64,000 bases of DNA from Betaproteobacteria bacterium (GTDB lineage: Bacteria > Pseudomonadota > Gammaproteobacteria > Burkholderiales > Usitatibacteraceae), in the NCBI GenBank assembly GCA_016708825.1, contig JADJEZ010000023.1:1-64000 (forward strand). Direction: 5' to 3'. Shown one piece after another: positions 37,268 to 47,526 of this stretch (within the stretch, counting starts at the first letter, position 1; the number at the start of each line of letters is the position of its first letter). Position numbers and translations under genes: made by a program. Under the pieces are notes generated by a model. It did not search any database and was not told the origin of the DNA. It was given only the letters and a program-made list of their open reading frames with translations.

Positions 37268-39115
37268 TCACTCTCCTGCCGCTGCGGTGCGCCGGAGCGG
37301 GCGCACGTTGAAGGCCGAAAGCCGTTCCTCGATCTCGCGCCGGATGAACCGGGCCGTGATCGGCGTGCCGTCGTAGTGCACGACCGAGGAAAGCCGCGCC
37401 GGGTCGAGCGCGCCCTCGGTGAGGAGGAGCGTGCGCAGTTGCCCGTCGCGGTTCTGCTCGACCACGAAGACGTGCTCGCGGGCATTGACGAAATCGATCA
37501 CCGAGTCCTGGAACGGGAAGGCGCGCACCCGCAGCGCATCGAGGGCGATGCCCTCGGCCTCGAGTTCCGCGAGCGCCTCGTCCATCGCGCAGGCGGTGGA
37601 GCCGTAGTAGATGACGCCATGGCGGGCGGGCCGGCCGGCGTCGCGCAGGATCGGCTCCGGCACGTACTGCTTCGCGGTCTCGAACTTGCGCAGCAGCCGC
37701 TGCATGTTGTCCACGTAGGCGCTGCCCTCCTCCGTGTAGCGTGCGTAACGGTCGCGGCTGGTGCCCCGCGTGAAGAAGGAGCCGCGCTTCGGGTGCGTGC
37801 CCGGGTAGGTGCGGTAGGTGATTCCGTCGTCGTCCACGTCGAGATAGCGCCCGAAGCGCTTGCCCGATTCGAGGTCGTCGTGGTCGAGGACCTTGCCGCG
37901 GTCGTAGGTGCGCGCGTCATCCCAGCGAAGCGGGCGGCAGAGGCGCTCGTTCATGCCGATGTCCAGGTCGGTCAACACGAAGACGGGCGTCTGCAGCCGG
38001 TCGGCGAGGTCGAGCGCGTCGGCGGTGAGCTGGAAAGCCTCCCTCGCGTCCTCCGGGAAGAGCAACACGTGCTTGGTGTCGCCGTGGGAGGCGTAGGCGC
38101 AGGAAAGGACGTCGGCCTGCTGCGTGCGCGTGGGCATCCCCGTCGAGGGCCCCGCGCGCTGCACGTTCACGATGACCGCCGGGATCTCCGCGAAATAGGC
38201 GAGGCCGATGAATTCCGTCATCAGCGAGACGCCCGGCCCCGAGGTGCAGGTGAACGCCCGTGCCCCGTTCCAGCCGGCGCCGATCACCATGCCGATGGAG
38301 GCGAGTTCGTCCTCGGCCTGCACGATGGCGAAGTTGTTCCCTCCCCCGTCCGGGTCCACTCGGAGCTTGCGGCAGTGATTCGCGAACGCCTCCGCGACCG
38401 AAGACGATGGCGTGATCGGGTACCAGGCGCACACCGTCGCCCCGCCGTAGACCGCGCCCAGTGCGGTGGCGTAGTTGCCCTCGATGAAGATCTTCTCGCC
38501 CACCTTGTCTGAGCGCCGCACGGTGATGCCCAGCGGGCAAGGCAGGTGCTCGAGCGCGTAGTCGCGCCCCAGGTGCAGCGCCTTGAGGTTCGGCTCGAGG
38601 AGCTTCTCCTTGCCCCTGTACTGCTCGCCCACGAGCTTTTCCACCTCGGCGATGTCGATGTCCAGGAGTGCGGCGAGCGCTCCCACGTAGATGATGTTCT
38701 TGAAGAGCTGGCGCTGGCGCGGGTCCGTGTAGGCCGCGTTGCAGATCTCGGTGAGCGGCATCCCGAGCACGAGGACGTCGTCGCGGAACTTGTCCGCGGG
38801 CAAGGGCTTGGTCGAGTCGTAGAAGAGATAGCCCCCCGGCTCGATCTCGACCACGTCCTTCTCCCACGTCTGCGGGTTCATGGCCACCATGAGGTCGGCG
38901 CCCCCGCGCCGGCCCTGCCAGCCGGACTCGGACACGCGCACCTCGTACCAGGTCGGCAGCCCCTGGATGTTCGACGGGAAGATGTTGCGCGGGCTGACGG
39001 GCACGCCCATGCGCATGATCGCCTTCGCGAAAAGCGTGTTCGCGGAGGCCGAGCCGGACCCGTTCACGTTCGCGAACTTGACGACGAAATCGTTGACAGC
39101 TTCGAGCCGCTTCAT
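37268..39115 (-). CDS. korA: 2-oxoacid:ferredoxin oxidoreductase, fused gamma-alpha subunit (second copy)
   Basis: 615 residues. The gamma domain is N-terminal (VVKFANVNGSGSASANTLFA, GGADLMVAMNPQTWEKD) and the alpha domain starts near 200: IEGNYATALGAVYGG, WYPITPSSSVAEAF, QAEDELASIGMVIGAGWNG, TSGPGVSLMTEFIGLAYFAE and VQRAGPSTGMPTRTQQAD. One base separates it from korB. Intact. Confidence 0.9.
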   Translation of the reverse strand: MKRLEAVNDFVVKFANVNGSGSASANTLFAKAIMRMGVPVSPRNIFPSNIQGLPTWYEVRVSESGWQGRRGGADLMVAMNPQTWEKDVVEIEPGGYLFYDSTKPLPADKFRDDVLVLGMPLTEICNAAYTDPRQRQLFKNIIYVGALAALLDIDIAEVEKLVGEQYRGKEKLLEPNLKALHLGRDYALEHLPCPLGITVRRSDKVGEKIFIEGNYATALGAVYGGATVCAWYPITPSSSVAEAFANHCRKLRVDPDGGGNNFAIVQAEDELASIGMVIGAGWNGARAFTCTSGPGVSLMTEFIGLAYFAEIPAVIVNVQRAGPSTGMPTRTQQADVLSCAYASHGDTKHVLLFPEDAREAFQLTADALDLADRLQTPVFVLTDLDIGMNERLCRPLRWDDARTYDRGKVLDHDDLESGKRFGRYLDVDDDGITYRTYPGTHPKRGSFFTRGTSRDRYARYTEEGSAYVDNMQRLLRKFETAKQYVPEPILRDAGRPARHGVIYYGSTACAMDEALAELEAEGIALDALRVRAFPFQDSVIDFVNAREHVFVVEQNRDGQLRTLLLTEGALDPARLSSVVHYDGTPITARFIRREIEERLSAFNVRPLRRTAAAGE

Positions 39116-39125
39116 CGGGGCGCCC

Positions 39126-40952
39126 TCACGCGGCCCGCCTCGGGGCTGCGCTCTCGCGGCAGCCCGGCCCGGCGTGGGTCATCTCGAGAGTGAACTTCTT
39201 CATGTCCCAGGCGCCCGTGGGGCAGCGCTCGGCGCAGAGCCCGCAGTGCAGGCAGACATCCTCGTCCTTCGCCATGATCCTGCCGGTGGCGAGCCCGGCG
39301 CCGACGTAGAGGTCCTGCGAAAGGTCGCTTGCCGGCGCCATGAGGCGGGCGCGGACTTCGGCCTCCTCGCCGTCGGCCGTGAAGGTGATGCAGTCCATGG
39401 GGCAGATGTCGACGCAGGCGTCGCATTCGATGCAGAGCTTCGGCGCGAACACCGTCTGCACGTCGCAGTTGAGGCAGCGCTGCGCTTCCTTCCACGCGAG
39501 TTCCGGGTCGAAGCCCAGCTCGACTTCCTGGCGCAGGTCCTTCAGGGCGATCGTGAGTTCCTTGAGCGGGACGCGGTTCCTCGCGTCGGGCACGATCTGG
39601 TTGTCGTAGATCCACTCGTGGATGCCCATCTTCTGGGACACGAGGTTCGTGAGCGGCGCGGGCCGCAGGGCGACATCCTCGCCCCGGCAGTACTTGTCGA
39701 TCGAGATCGCCGCGTCGTGGCCGTGGGCCACGGCCCAGATGATGTTCTTCGGCCCGAGGGCCGCATCGCCCCCGAAGAAGACACCGGGCTTCGTCGACTG
39801 GAGCGTGATCGAGTCGAGCACCGGCATGCCCCATTGGTCGAATTCGAGGCCGGCGTCGCGTTCGATCCAGGGAAACGCGTTCTCCTGGCCCACGGCGACC
39901 AGCACCTCGTCGCACTCGAAGTGCTGCACGGGCTCTCCGGTGGGCACGAGGGAGCGGCGCCCGCGGTCGTCGTAGACCGCCTTCACCTGCTCGAAATCCA
40001 TTCCCGTGAGGCGGCCCTCGTCGTGGGTGAACGCGACCGGCACCAGGAAGTTCAGGATCGGGATGCCCTCGTGCATCGCGTCCTCCTTCTCCCACGGGCT
40101 CGCCTTCATCTCCTCGAACCCGGAGCGCACGACGACTTTCACGTCCTCGCCGCCCAGCCGCCGCGCCGAGCGGCAACAGTCCATGGCGGTGTTGCCCCCG
40201 CCCAAAACGATCACGCGCCGGCCCACGCGGGTGATGTGCCCGAAGGAGACGCTCGCCAGCCACTCGATGCCCACGTGGATGTGCTTCGCGGCCTCCGAGC
40301 GCCCGGGCAACTCGAGGTCACGGCCGCGCGGGGCGCCGGAACCCACGAACACCGCGTCGTAGCCCTGCCCGAGCAGCTGCTTGAGCGACTCCACGCGGTG
40401 GTTCGGCCGGAAGTCCACGCCCAGGTCGAGGATGTAGCCCACCTCCTCGTCGATCACGCTTTCGGGGAGCCGGAACTTAGGGATCTGCGTGCGGATCATG
40501 CCGCCGGCCCGCGGATCGGCATCGAACACCGTCACGTGGTAGCCCAGGGGCGCCAGGTCGCGCGCCACGGTGAGCGAAGCCGGGCCCGCGCCCACGCAGG
40601 CGACGCGCTTGCCGTTTTCCTTCGCCGCGGGCTTGGGAAGGCGGTCGCGGATGTCTTCCTTGTAGTCCGCGGCGACGCGCTTCAACCGGCAGATGGCCAC
40701 CGGCTCGGGCTTCTCGCCCTGGTTTTCCTCGACGCGGCCGCGGCGGCAGGCCGGTTCGCAGGGCCGGTCGCAGGTACGCCCGAGAATTCCCGGAAAGCGT
40801 TCGACACCCAGTTGATCATGTAGGCATCCGGAGAATCGCCCCTGCGCGATCCGGCGGATGTATTCCGGGACCGGCGTGTGGGCCGGGCAGGCCCACTGGC
40901 AGTCGACCACCTTGTGGAAATAGTCCGGCACCCCGATGTCGGTCGGCTTCAA
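39126..40952 (-). CDS. korC: GltD-like flavoprotein with C-terminal ferredoxin, partner of second Kor
   Basis: 608 residues. N-terminal cysteine motifs CQWACPAHTPVPEYI and CDRPCEPACRRG, FAD site VACVGAGPASLTVARDLA near 115, NAD(P)H site VIVLGGGNTAMDCCRSA near 250, VFFGGDAALGPKNIIWAV near 400. From about 490 a ferredoxin part follows: CLNCDVQTVFAPKLC, CIECDACVDICPMDC and CLHCGLCAERCPTGAW. It would move electrons between KorAB-reduced ferredoxin and NAD(P), as the NADP:ferredoxin reductase described for Thauera-type kor clusters. The symbol korC follows that usage and is tentative. Confidence 0.82.
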   Translation of the reverse strand: MKPTDIGVPDYFHKVVDCQWACPAHTPVPEYIRRIAQGRFSGCLHDQLGVERFPGILGRTCDRPCEPACRRGRVEENQGEKPEPVAICRLKRVAADYKEDIRDRLPKPAAKENGKRVACVGAGPASLTVARDLAPLGYHVTVFDADPRAGGMIRTQIPKFRLPESVIDEEVGYILDLGVDFRPNHRVESLKQLLGQGYDAVFVGSGAPRGRDLELPGRSEAAKHIHVGIEWLASVSFGHITRVGRRVIVLGGGNTAMDCCRSARRLGGEDVKVVVRSGFEEMKASPWEKEDAMHEGIPILNFLVPVAFTHDEGRLTGMDFEQVKAVYDDRGRRSLVPTGEPVQHFECDEVLVAVGQENAFPWIERDAGLEFDQWGMPVLDSITLQSTKPGVFFGGDAALGPKNIIWAVAHGHDAAISIDKYCRGEDVALRPAPLTNLVSQKMGIHEWIYDNQIVPDARNRVPLKELTIALKDLRQEVELGFDPELAWKEAQRCLNCDVQTVFAPKLCIECDACVDICPMDCITFTADGEEAEVRARLMAPASDLSQDLYVGAGLATGRIMAKDEDVCLHCGLCAERCPTGAWDMKKFTLEMTHAGPGCRESAAPRRAA

Positions 40953-41103
40953 GCGGCAGTTCTCCTCGGCTTCGCCTCGCGTATCGCGGCCGGTCCCGGG
41001 GGCGCCTGAGGGCGCTCCACCGCCGGGCCGGATCGGGGCGAATTGCAGATTGGGGAGTATACCGGCCCGTGGTGGGCCGCCGAAAACGGGCGCGCGCGGC
41101 GTC

Positions 41104-42327
41104 TCAGATCACGCCCCGCTCCCGAAGCGCGGCGACCTTTCCGGGGGCGATGCCCAGGAGCCCTTCGAGGATCTCGCCGGTGTGCTCGCCCAGTAGTGGC
41201 GGTGGCCGGTCGCTGCGAGCCGGAGTGGAAGAGAAGCGCACGGGGTTGGCGACCAGGCGAATCTCGCCCGCCGCCGGGTGCTCCAAGGGGGTCACCATGC
41301 CGCGGTGGAGCACCTGCGGATCGGCGAAGACCTGCGCCAGGTCGTTGATGGGCCCGCAGGGCACGCCCGCCGCCTCGAAGCCGGCGAGCCACTCGGCCAC
41401 CGGACGCTCCGCAAGCCTCTCGGAGATCCTCGCGACCAGCTCGTCGCGGTGGGTGACCCGCGCCGGATTGGTGGCGTAGCGGGGGTCCGTCGCGAGCGCC
41501 GGCATCCCGATGTGCTCGGCGAAGCGCACGAACTGGCCGTCGTTGCCCACTGCCACGATGAGGAAGCCGTCGCCCGCGCGAAACACCTGGTACGGAACGA
41601 TCGCCTGGTGCGCGTTTCCCATCCTGCCCGGAACGCGCCCGGAAACGAGGCAGGCCGCCCCGAGGTTGGCGAGCATCGCCACCTGCGCGTCGAGGAGCGC
41701 CAGGTCGATGTACTGTCCTTCGCCGGTGCGCTCGCGGTGCAGGAGTGCCGCGACGATCGCGTTGGCCGCGTACATGCCGGTGAAGAGATCGGCCACCGCG
41801 ACGCCCACCTTCTGCGGGCCGCCGCCGGGAAGATCGTCGCGCTCGCCCGTGACGCTCATGAGGCCGCCCAGGCCCTGGATCATGAAGTCGTAGCCGGGGC
41901 GGTCGCGGTAGGGGCCGTCCTGACCGAAACCGGTGATCGAGCAATAGACGAGCGCCTCGTGCCCTTCGCGTAGCGCGGCGTAGTCCAGGCCATGGCGGGC
42001 GAGATCCCCCACCTTGAAATTCTCCACGACCACGTCGGAGGCGTCGGCGAGCCGTCGGGCGATGGCGCGGCCCTCCGGATGCGCGATATCCAGCGTGAGG
42101 GACTTCTTGCCGCGGTTGGCGGACAGGAAATAGGCCGCGTCCGCCGTGTCGTGCCCGTCGCGGTCCTTGAGGAAGGGCGGGCCCCACTTGCGCGTGTCGT
42201 CGCCCTGCCCGGGCCGCTCGACCTTGATCACTTCCGCGCCGAGATCCGCGAGGTTCTGCGTGGCCCAGGGGCCCGCGAGCACGCGGGAGAGGTCGAGAAC
42301 GCGATAGCCGGCGAGTATTTGAGGCAT
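41104..42327 (-). CDS. CaiB/BaiF family CoA transferase
   Basis: 407 residues. GYRVLDLSRVLAGPWATQNLADLGAEVIKVE at the N-terminus, NRGKKSLTLDI, YCSITGFGQDGPYRDRPGYDFMIQGLGGLMSVTG with the catalytic Asp, and GEGQYIDLALLDAQVA. Family III CoA transferases move CoA between carboxylic acids in the cytosol; the acids are unknown, though an aromatic or fatty acid route is possible. It is not obviously linked to neighbours. Intact. Confidence 0.88.
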   Translation of the reverse strand: MPQILAGYRVLDLSRVLAGPWATQNLADLGAEVIKVERPGQGDDTRKWGPPFLKDRDGHDTADAAYFLSANRGKKSLTLDIAHPEGRAIARRLADASDVVVENFKVGDLARHGLDYAALREGHEALVYCSITGFGQDGPYRDRPGYDFMIQGLGGLMSVTGERDDLPGGGPQKVGVAVADLFTGMYAANAIVAALLHRERTGEGQYIDLALLDAQVAMLANLGAACLVSGRVPGRMGNAHQAIVPYQVFRAGDGFLIVAVGNDGQFVRFAEHIGMPALATDPRYATNPARVTHRDELVARISERLAERPVAEWLAGFEAAGVPCGPINDLAQVFADPQVLHRGMVTPLEHPAAGEIRLVANPVRFSSTPARSDRPPPLLGEHTGEILEGLLGIAPGKVAALRERGVI

Positions 42328-42516
42328 GCGGAGGGTTCCAGGTTCAGGTGCCGGCTGCGCACGGCGCGGTACCACAGACTGTTACAAAGGCGCGCCTAAG
42401 CGCGGCAATTCCGGAAACATTCCGAACGCTACGATGGCCACAGGCTGTCGTTTGCACCCGCGGTCCGGCACACGGATTATAGGGGCGAGGCGTCGCAATC
42501 CTCAGGGGAGGTCCGA

Positions 42517-44632
42517 ATGACCACGAAAAACGTCCTGTTGCTCGCGTCGGCGCTGTGCCTTGCAACCGGTGCGCGCGCGGCCGAACCCACGGGCACCGCG
42601 GTCGAGTTCCACCACGACGGGCTGCACCGCTATTTCCTGACGGCCGACCCCGGGGAGATCGCGCATCTCGACGCCGGCGGCATCCCGGGCTGGGAGCGCA
42701 CGGGTGGCCAGTTCGGCGTGTTCGCGGGCGCGGGGGACACGCCCGGATCGGTGCCCGTGTGCCGGTTCCGCAGGCAGCCGGGCTCGACCGCACAAGCGGT
42801 CTTCTACTCGGCGGACCCGGCCGAATGCGCGCTCCTGGGCGCCTCGGGCTCGTGGATTCCCGAAGGCACCGCGTTTCATATCCACGCCGCCGAGTCGGGC
42901 GGTTGCGCCGCCGGGAGCACGCCCGTCTGGCGCAGCTTCGACCCGGGCACGGCGGAGCGCGAACCCGGCCACCGCTACACCGTCGATGCGACGGTCGCGG
43001 AGAACGTGGTCGCTTCGGGAAGCGTGCGCGAAGGCCTGGCGATGTGCGCTCCGCTGTCGGCCGCAGACCGCGAGACCGACGCACGGCGCCTGCTTCGCCA
43101 GGCCGCCTTCGGGCCAACTCCCGCCGACGTCTCCCGCGTCCTGGCCCTCGGCACCGACGCCTGGATCGAGGAGCAGCTCGCCATGCCGGCGACTGCGTAT
43201 GCCGACTATCCGTGGGTTCCCACCGCGCGGCCCGCCACCTGCGTGGACGACCGTTCCCGGCCGGTGCGACCGGACAGCCACTGCGCGCGCGACAACTACA
43301 CCCTCTTCCCCTTGCAGCTCGAGTTCTTCCGCAACGCCCTCGCGCAGCCCGACCAGTTGCGCGCGCGCGTCGCGTTCGCCCTTTCGCAGGTCTTCGTCAC
43401 CTCCGGCGTCGACAACAGCCGCAATTACGCGATGCGGCACTACCAGCAGATCTTCCGCGAGCGCGCGTTCGGCAACTTCCACGAGCTGATGGTGGCCGTG
43501 ACCCTCTCGCCCATGATGGGCGACTACCTCGACATGGCCAACAACAACAAGGCGAGCGAGCGCACCGGCACGACGCCCAACGAGAACTACGCGCGCGAGA
43601 TCCTGCAGCTCTTCTCGATCGGGCTGCCCTGGCTGAACCCGGACGGCACGCTCACGCTGGACGACCGGGGCAGGCCCATCCCGACCTACGACCTGGACGA
43701 GATCGAGGGCTTCGCGCGGGTCTTCACGGGCTGGACCTACCCCACGGTGGCGGGCGCGATCCCCCGCAACAACAACCCGCGCAATTACCTCGGCAACCTG
43801 CGCCCCGTGCCGGCCAACCACGAGTTCGGGCCCAAGGTGCTGCTCGACGGCGTGGTCGCTCCGGCCAACCTCCCCATGTAGCAGGACCTCGCCTTCGCCC
43901 ACGCGAATATCTTCCGACACCCGAACGTGGGCCCCTTCATCGGCCGGCAGCTCATCCAGAAGCTGGTGACGAGCGAGCCGACGCCGGCCTATGTCGCGAG
44001 GGTCGCCGCCATGTTCGCCAACAACGGCGCCGGCATCCGCGGCGACCTGCGCGCGGTCGTGCGCGCCATCCTCACGGACCGCGAGGCCCGGGGCGCGAGA
44101 AAGATCGACGCAGGCTACGGCAAGCTCTCCGAACCGGTCCTCTGGATGGCGGGCGCGGCGCGCGCATTCGGGGGACGCACGGACGGCGTTTTTTTCCGGG
44201 CGCAATCGGCCGCACTCGGGCCAGTTCCTCTTCTATCCGCCGTCCGTCTTCAACTACTTTCCGCCGGACTACGTCGTCCCCGGCACCGACGCGACAGGGC
44301 CGGAGTTCGGGATTCTCACCACGAGTACCGCCATCGCGCGCGCGAATTTCGCCACCGCCCTCGTCTTTCCGCCGGCCATACCGCCTGACCCCACGGTGTA
44401 CGGTGCGACGGGCACCGCCCTGGATTTCGGCGGCTGGCTCGCCAGCACCGCGGACCCGGGAGCGCTCGCCCAGCGCCTCGATCGCGAGTTGCTCGCCGGC
44501 CGGATGCCGGCGGCGATGCGCTCGGCCATCGTCTCGGCCGTGAACGCCGTCCCGGCCTCCGATCCCCTGGGCCGCGCGAAGACCGCCGCGTGGCTCGTCC
44601 TCACCTCGCCGCACTACCAGGTGGAGCGTTGA
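42517..44632 (+). CDS. Exported DUF1800 protein (in-frame TAG, one frameshift)
   Basis: ATG 42517 with GGGGAGG upstream opens a signal peptide (1-21). Residues 25-170 form a lectin-like DUF5648-type module (FHHDGLHRYFLTADPGEI, GWERTGGQFGVF). The DUF1800 domain follows: ARRLLRQAAFGPTPADV, RVAFALSQVFVTSG, GTTPNENYAREILQLFSIGL, EIEGFARVFTGWTYP, HPNVGPFIGRQLIQKLVTS. Codon 455 is TAG at 43879, in a place where relatives have an acidic residue, and the frame continues after it. A one-base shift near 44220 precedes GQFLFYPPSVFNYFPPDYV. The stop is 2 bases before the DUF1501 gene start. Function unknown; this pair is common and exported in proteobacteria. Confidence 0.8.
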
Positions 44633-44634
44633 CC

Positions 44635-46011
44635 ATGAATCGAACCCGACGCGATTTCCTCCATGGCTTCGGCGCCCTTTCCGGCGCCGGTCTCGCCGCG
44701 CGCCTCGCCCCGATGGGACTGGCCGGTCTCGCCGGCACGGCGGCGGCGCAGTCCGCGCCTTCGGACTACAAGGCGCTGGTGTGCGTGTTCCTCTACGGCG
44801 GCGTGGACGGCAACAGCCTCGTGGTCCCGCTGGACGCCCAGGGATACGCGCAGTACGCGGTTACGCGCACCGAGGGCTCGGGCCTGAACCTGGCACAGGC
44901 GGCGCTGTTGCCCATCCAGCCCGAGGGATCGGCCGCCGCCTACGGCCTGCACCCCGGCCTCGCGGAGATCCACCCGCTCTTCGCCGAGGGCCGGATGGCG
45001 ATCCTCGCCAATGTCGGCACGCTGAACGAGCCGACCACGCGGGCCAACTACCTCGCGGTACGCCCCGACAGCCTCTTCTCCCACGCGGACCAGCAGTCGC
45101 AGTGGCAATCGTCGGTATCTTCCGGCGCCAGCGCGACAGGCTGGGGCGGGCGACTGGCCGATCACGTGGCGGGTTTCAACACCCCTTCCGGCTTCCCGGT
45201 GATCACCTCGGTGGCCGGAACGAACCTCTTCGTCACCGGGCAGGCCGCCTCCGCGCTGGCGATCCCCTCCACTGGCGGCCTCGCGCTGGCCGGGTTCAAC
45301 GGGGGTGCGGTCGCCAACGCGAGGCTCGCGGCGATGCAAGCGATCCTCGCCGCCGACCGCGGGAACCTCTATGTGAAAGCCTCCGGGGACATCGCGGCCC
45401 GCGCGCAATCCCTGTCGGTCGTGGTGAACCCCATCCTCACCGCGGCGACGTCGCAGGTGCAGGCGCTTTTCCAGGGGCAGAACGCCCCGATCGCGCAGCA
45501 ATTGCTCCAGGTGGCGAAGCTGATCGAGGCCCGAGGCGCCACCGGGGCGCGGCGGCAGGTCTTCTTCGTCTCGCTGGGCGGCTTCGACACCCACGCCAAC
45601 GAGCTCGCCACCCTCGCCACGCTCCTGGGCCAGCTCTCGCCCGCGCTGAAGGCGTTCCAGGACGCGACCCAGCTGCTCGGCGTTGCGAACCAGGTAACCA
45701 CTTTCACCCTGTCGGATTTCGGCCGCACCTTCCAGCCCGCCTCCGGTGCGGGCACCGACCACGCCTGGGGCAACCACCACCTGATCCTGGGCGGCGCGGT
45801 GCGGGGCGGCAGGCTGTACGGCCGCTACCCGGTCCTCGAGCTCTCCGGACCCGACGACGCCGACACCGAGGGCCGGTGGATTCCCACCACCTCCGTGGAC
45901 CAGTACGGCGCTACGCTCGCGCGCTGGTTCGGCGCCTCGGAGGCCGACCTGTCGGCGATATTCCCCAACCTGGCTCGCTTCGCCTTCCCGGACATCGGCT
46001 TCCTCGCCTGA
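44635..46011 (+). CDS. DUF1501 protein, Tat-exported
   Basis: 458 residues from ATG 44635. RTRRDFLHGFGALSGAGLAAR is a Tat signal. VCVFLYGGVDGNSLVVPLD, HPGLAEIHPLFAEGRMAILANVG, FVSLGGFDTHANEL, FTLSDFGRTFQPASGAGTDHAWGNHHLILGGAV are the hallmark motifs of the DUF1501 (sulfatase/alkaline-phosphatase-like fold) family. It is always next to DUF1800 genes; the function of the pair is not established. Intact. Confidence 0.9.
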   Translation: MNRTRRDFLHGFGALSGAGLAARLAPMGLAGLAGTAAAQSAPSDYKALVCVFLYGGVDGNSLVVPLDAQGYAQYAVTRTEGSGLNLAQAALLPIQPEGSAAAYGLHPGLAEIHPLFAEGRMAILANVGTLNEPTTRANYLAVRPDSLFSHADQQSQWQSSVSSGASATGWGGRLADHVAGFNTPSGFPVITSVAGTNLFVTGQAASALAIPSTGGLALAGFNGGAVANARLAAMQAILAADRGNLYVKASGDIAARAQSLSVVVNPILTAATSQVQALFQGQNAPIAQQLLQVAKLIEARGATGARRQVFFVSLGGFDTHANELATLATLLGQLSPALKAFQDATQLLGVANQVTTFTLSDFGRTFQPASGAGTDHAWGNHHLILGGAVRGGRLYGRYPVLELSGPDDADTEGRWIPTTSVDQYGATLARWFGASEADLSAIFPNLARFAFPDIGFLA

Positions 46012-46027
46012 ACGGCGGCTCCGGAAC

Positions 46028-46053
46028 GCGGCCCCGCGCCCCGGCGGGGCCGC
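46028..46053 (+). terminator. G/C-rich hairpin after the DUF1501 gene
   Basis: A perfect 10-bp stem (46028-46037 with 46044-46053) around GCCCCG lies 17 bases after the stop and is followed within 9 bases by ACTTTT. It resembles a terminator, but the T tract is short and displaced. Confidence 0.55.
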
Positions 46054-46143
46054 GCGCATGACTTTTGTCCCGTAGAATGGCCACCGTTCCGGTGCGCAAG
46101 CCCGGCGCTTGCCACGCGTTCCCACAGCCGACACCTCGCCTTC

Positions 46144-47526
46144 ATGCATTCCAAGGTAGCCGTCAAGGACCTCAAGATCGGCATGTTCGTCGCCGACCTC
46201 GACCGTCCATGGATCGACACGCCCTTCCCCATCCAGGGATTCCTCATCGAGGACCAGCAGCAGATCGCCGAGTTGCAGCACGCCTGCAAGGTCGTGACGG
46301 TCGACCGCGCCCGTTCCACGGGTGAGGAATTCCGCAAGTCGGCCACTGCCTGGAAGCCACCTGTCGGGAAGGCCGCGGAGGAGGCGAAGATATCCACGCG
46401 GCCGGATTCCGCTGCCCGGGAGAAGCGGGGCCTGGGGGGGATCCTGGGCGCGCTTCGCGGCCTGCTGCGGGGCTCCGAGCGCGACCTGCCGGCCGATCTC
46501 GCCGACTTGCCGTCGGACTACCGCCGCGATTCCCTGCTGCCCGCCTCGGTCACGGTCACCATCTATCCGGACACCCGTTCCGTCGAGGAAGAGGTCGCCC
46601 CGGCGCGCGTCGCCTTCGAGCGCACTTCCGAGGTGCTCGGCAAGCTCGCCGACGACGTCTGGGCCGGACAGCCGGTCGAAGTCGACCGCGTCCAGGAAGT
46701 CGTGGACGAGATGGTCGAGAGCATGGTGCGCAACCCCGACGCGCTCATGTGGGTGGCGCGGCTGCGCGAGAAGGACATCACCACCTACGCGCACGGCCTC
46801 CAGGTGGCCGTCTACCTCGTGGCCTTCGGACGCCACCTCGGGTTCCCGCGCGCCGAGCTCGCGCAGCTCGGCACCATCGGCCTGCTCCTGGACATCGGGA
46901 AGATCCGCCTGCCGCGCGAACTGCTCGAGAAGCAGGGCCGCCTCGCGCCCGCGGAGTTCGAGACGGTGAAGAGCCACGTGGCGCTGGGGCTGGAAATCCT
47001 GTCCTCCACGCCGAACTGGCCGCCGGAGGTGATCGAGGGCATCGCGCAGCACCACGAACGCATGAACGGCAGCGGCTACCCGCTCGGGCTGCGGGGCGAG
47101 AAGATCGGCATCTTCGGGCGCATGGCCGGCATCGGCGACTGCTTCGCGGCGCTGACCAAGTCGCGCCCCTATGCCGACGCGGTGTCGTCCTACGAGGCCC
47201 TGCGCAGCATCACCAGCTGGGGCGGCGACTACTTCCATGCGCCGCTGACCGAGCAGTTCGTGCAGGCGATCGGCGTGTTTCCCGTGGGGTCCCTGGTGGA
47301 ACTCTCCACGGGCGAGGTGGCGGTTGTCGTCTCGCACAACAAGGTCCGGCGCCTGAAGCCGCGGGTGCTCCTGCTCACCAGCCCCGACAAGACGCCTTCG
47401 GATTACCCGGTCATGGTGGATCTCCTCTACGATCCCCTGCTTGGTGGAGAGGAACCGGCCTTCATCCGCCGCAGCCTGCCCACCGGAGCCTTCGGGCTCG
47501 ATCCACGGGACAACTACCTCTCGTGA
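46144..47526 (+). CDS. DUF3391/HD-GYP protein with altered HD motif
   Basis: 460 residues. DUF3391 domain (about 1-130, KDLKIGMFVADLDRPW). The HD-GYP domain from about 205 has YAHGLQVAVYLVAFGRHLG, then GLLLDIGKIRLP where the catalytic His of the HD pair is Leu, and IAQHHERMNGSGYPLGL with the HH and GYP signatures intact. Loss of the HD histidine makes cyclic-di-GMP hydrolysis doubtful, so it may be a sensor or binding protein. Its stop overlaps the GTG of the EAL gene (GTGA). Confidence 0.87.
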   Translation: MHSKVAVKDLKIGMFVADLDRPWIDTPFPIQGFLIEDQQQIAELQHACKVVTVDRARSTGEEFRKSATAWKPPVGKAAEEAKISTRPDSAAREKRGLGGILGALRGLLRGSERDLPADLADLPSDYRRDSLLPASVTVTIYPDTRSVEEEVAPARVAFERTSEVLGKLADDVWAGQPVEVDRVQEVVDEMVESMVRNPDALMWVARLREKDITTYAHGLQVAVYLVAFGRHLGFPRAELAQLGTIGLLLDIGKIRLPRELLEKQGRLAPAEFETVKSHVALGLEILSSTPNWPPEVIEGIAQHHERMNGSGYPLGLRGEKIGIFGRMAGIGDCFAALTKSRPYADAVSSYEALRSITSWGGDYFHAPLTEQFVQAIGVFPVGSLVELSTGEVAVVVSHNKVRRLKPRVLLLTSPDKTPSDYPVMVDLLYDPLLGGEEPAFIRRSLPTGAFGLDPRDNYLS

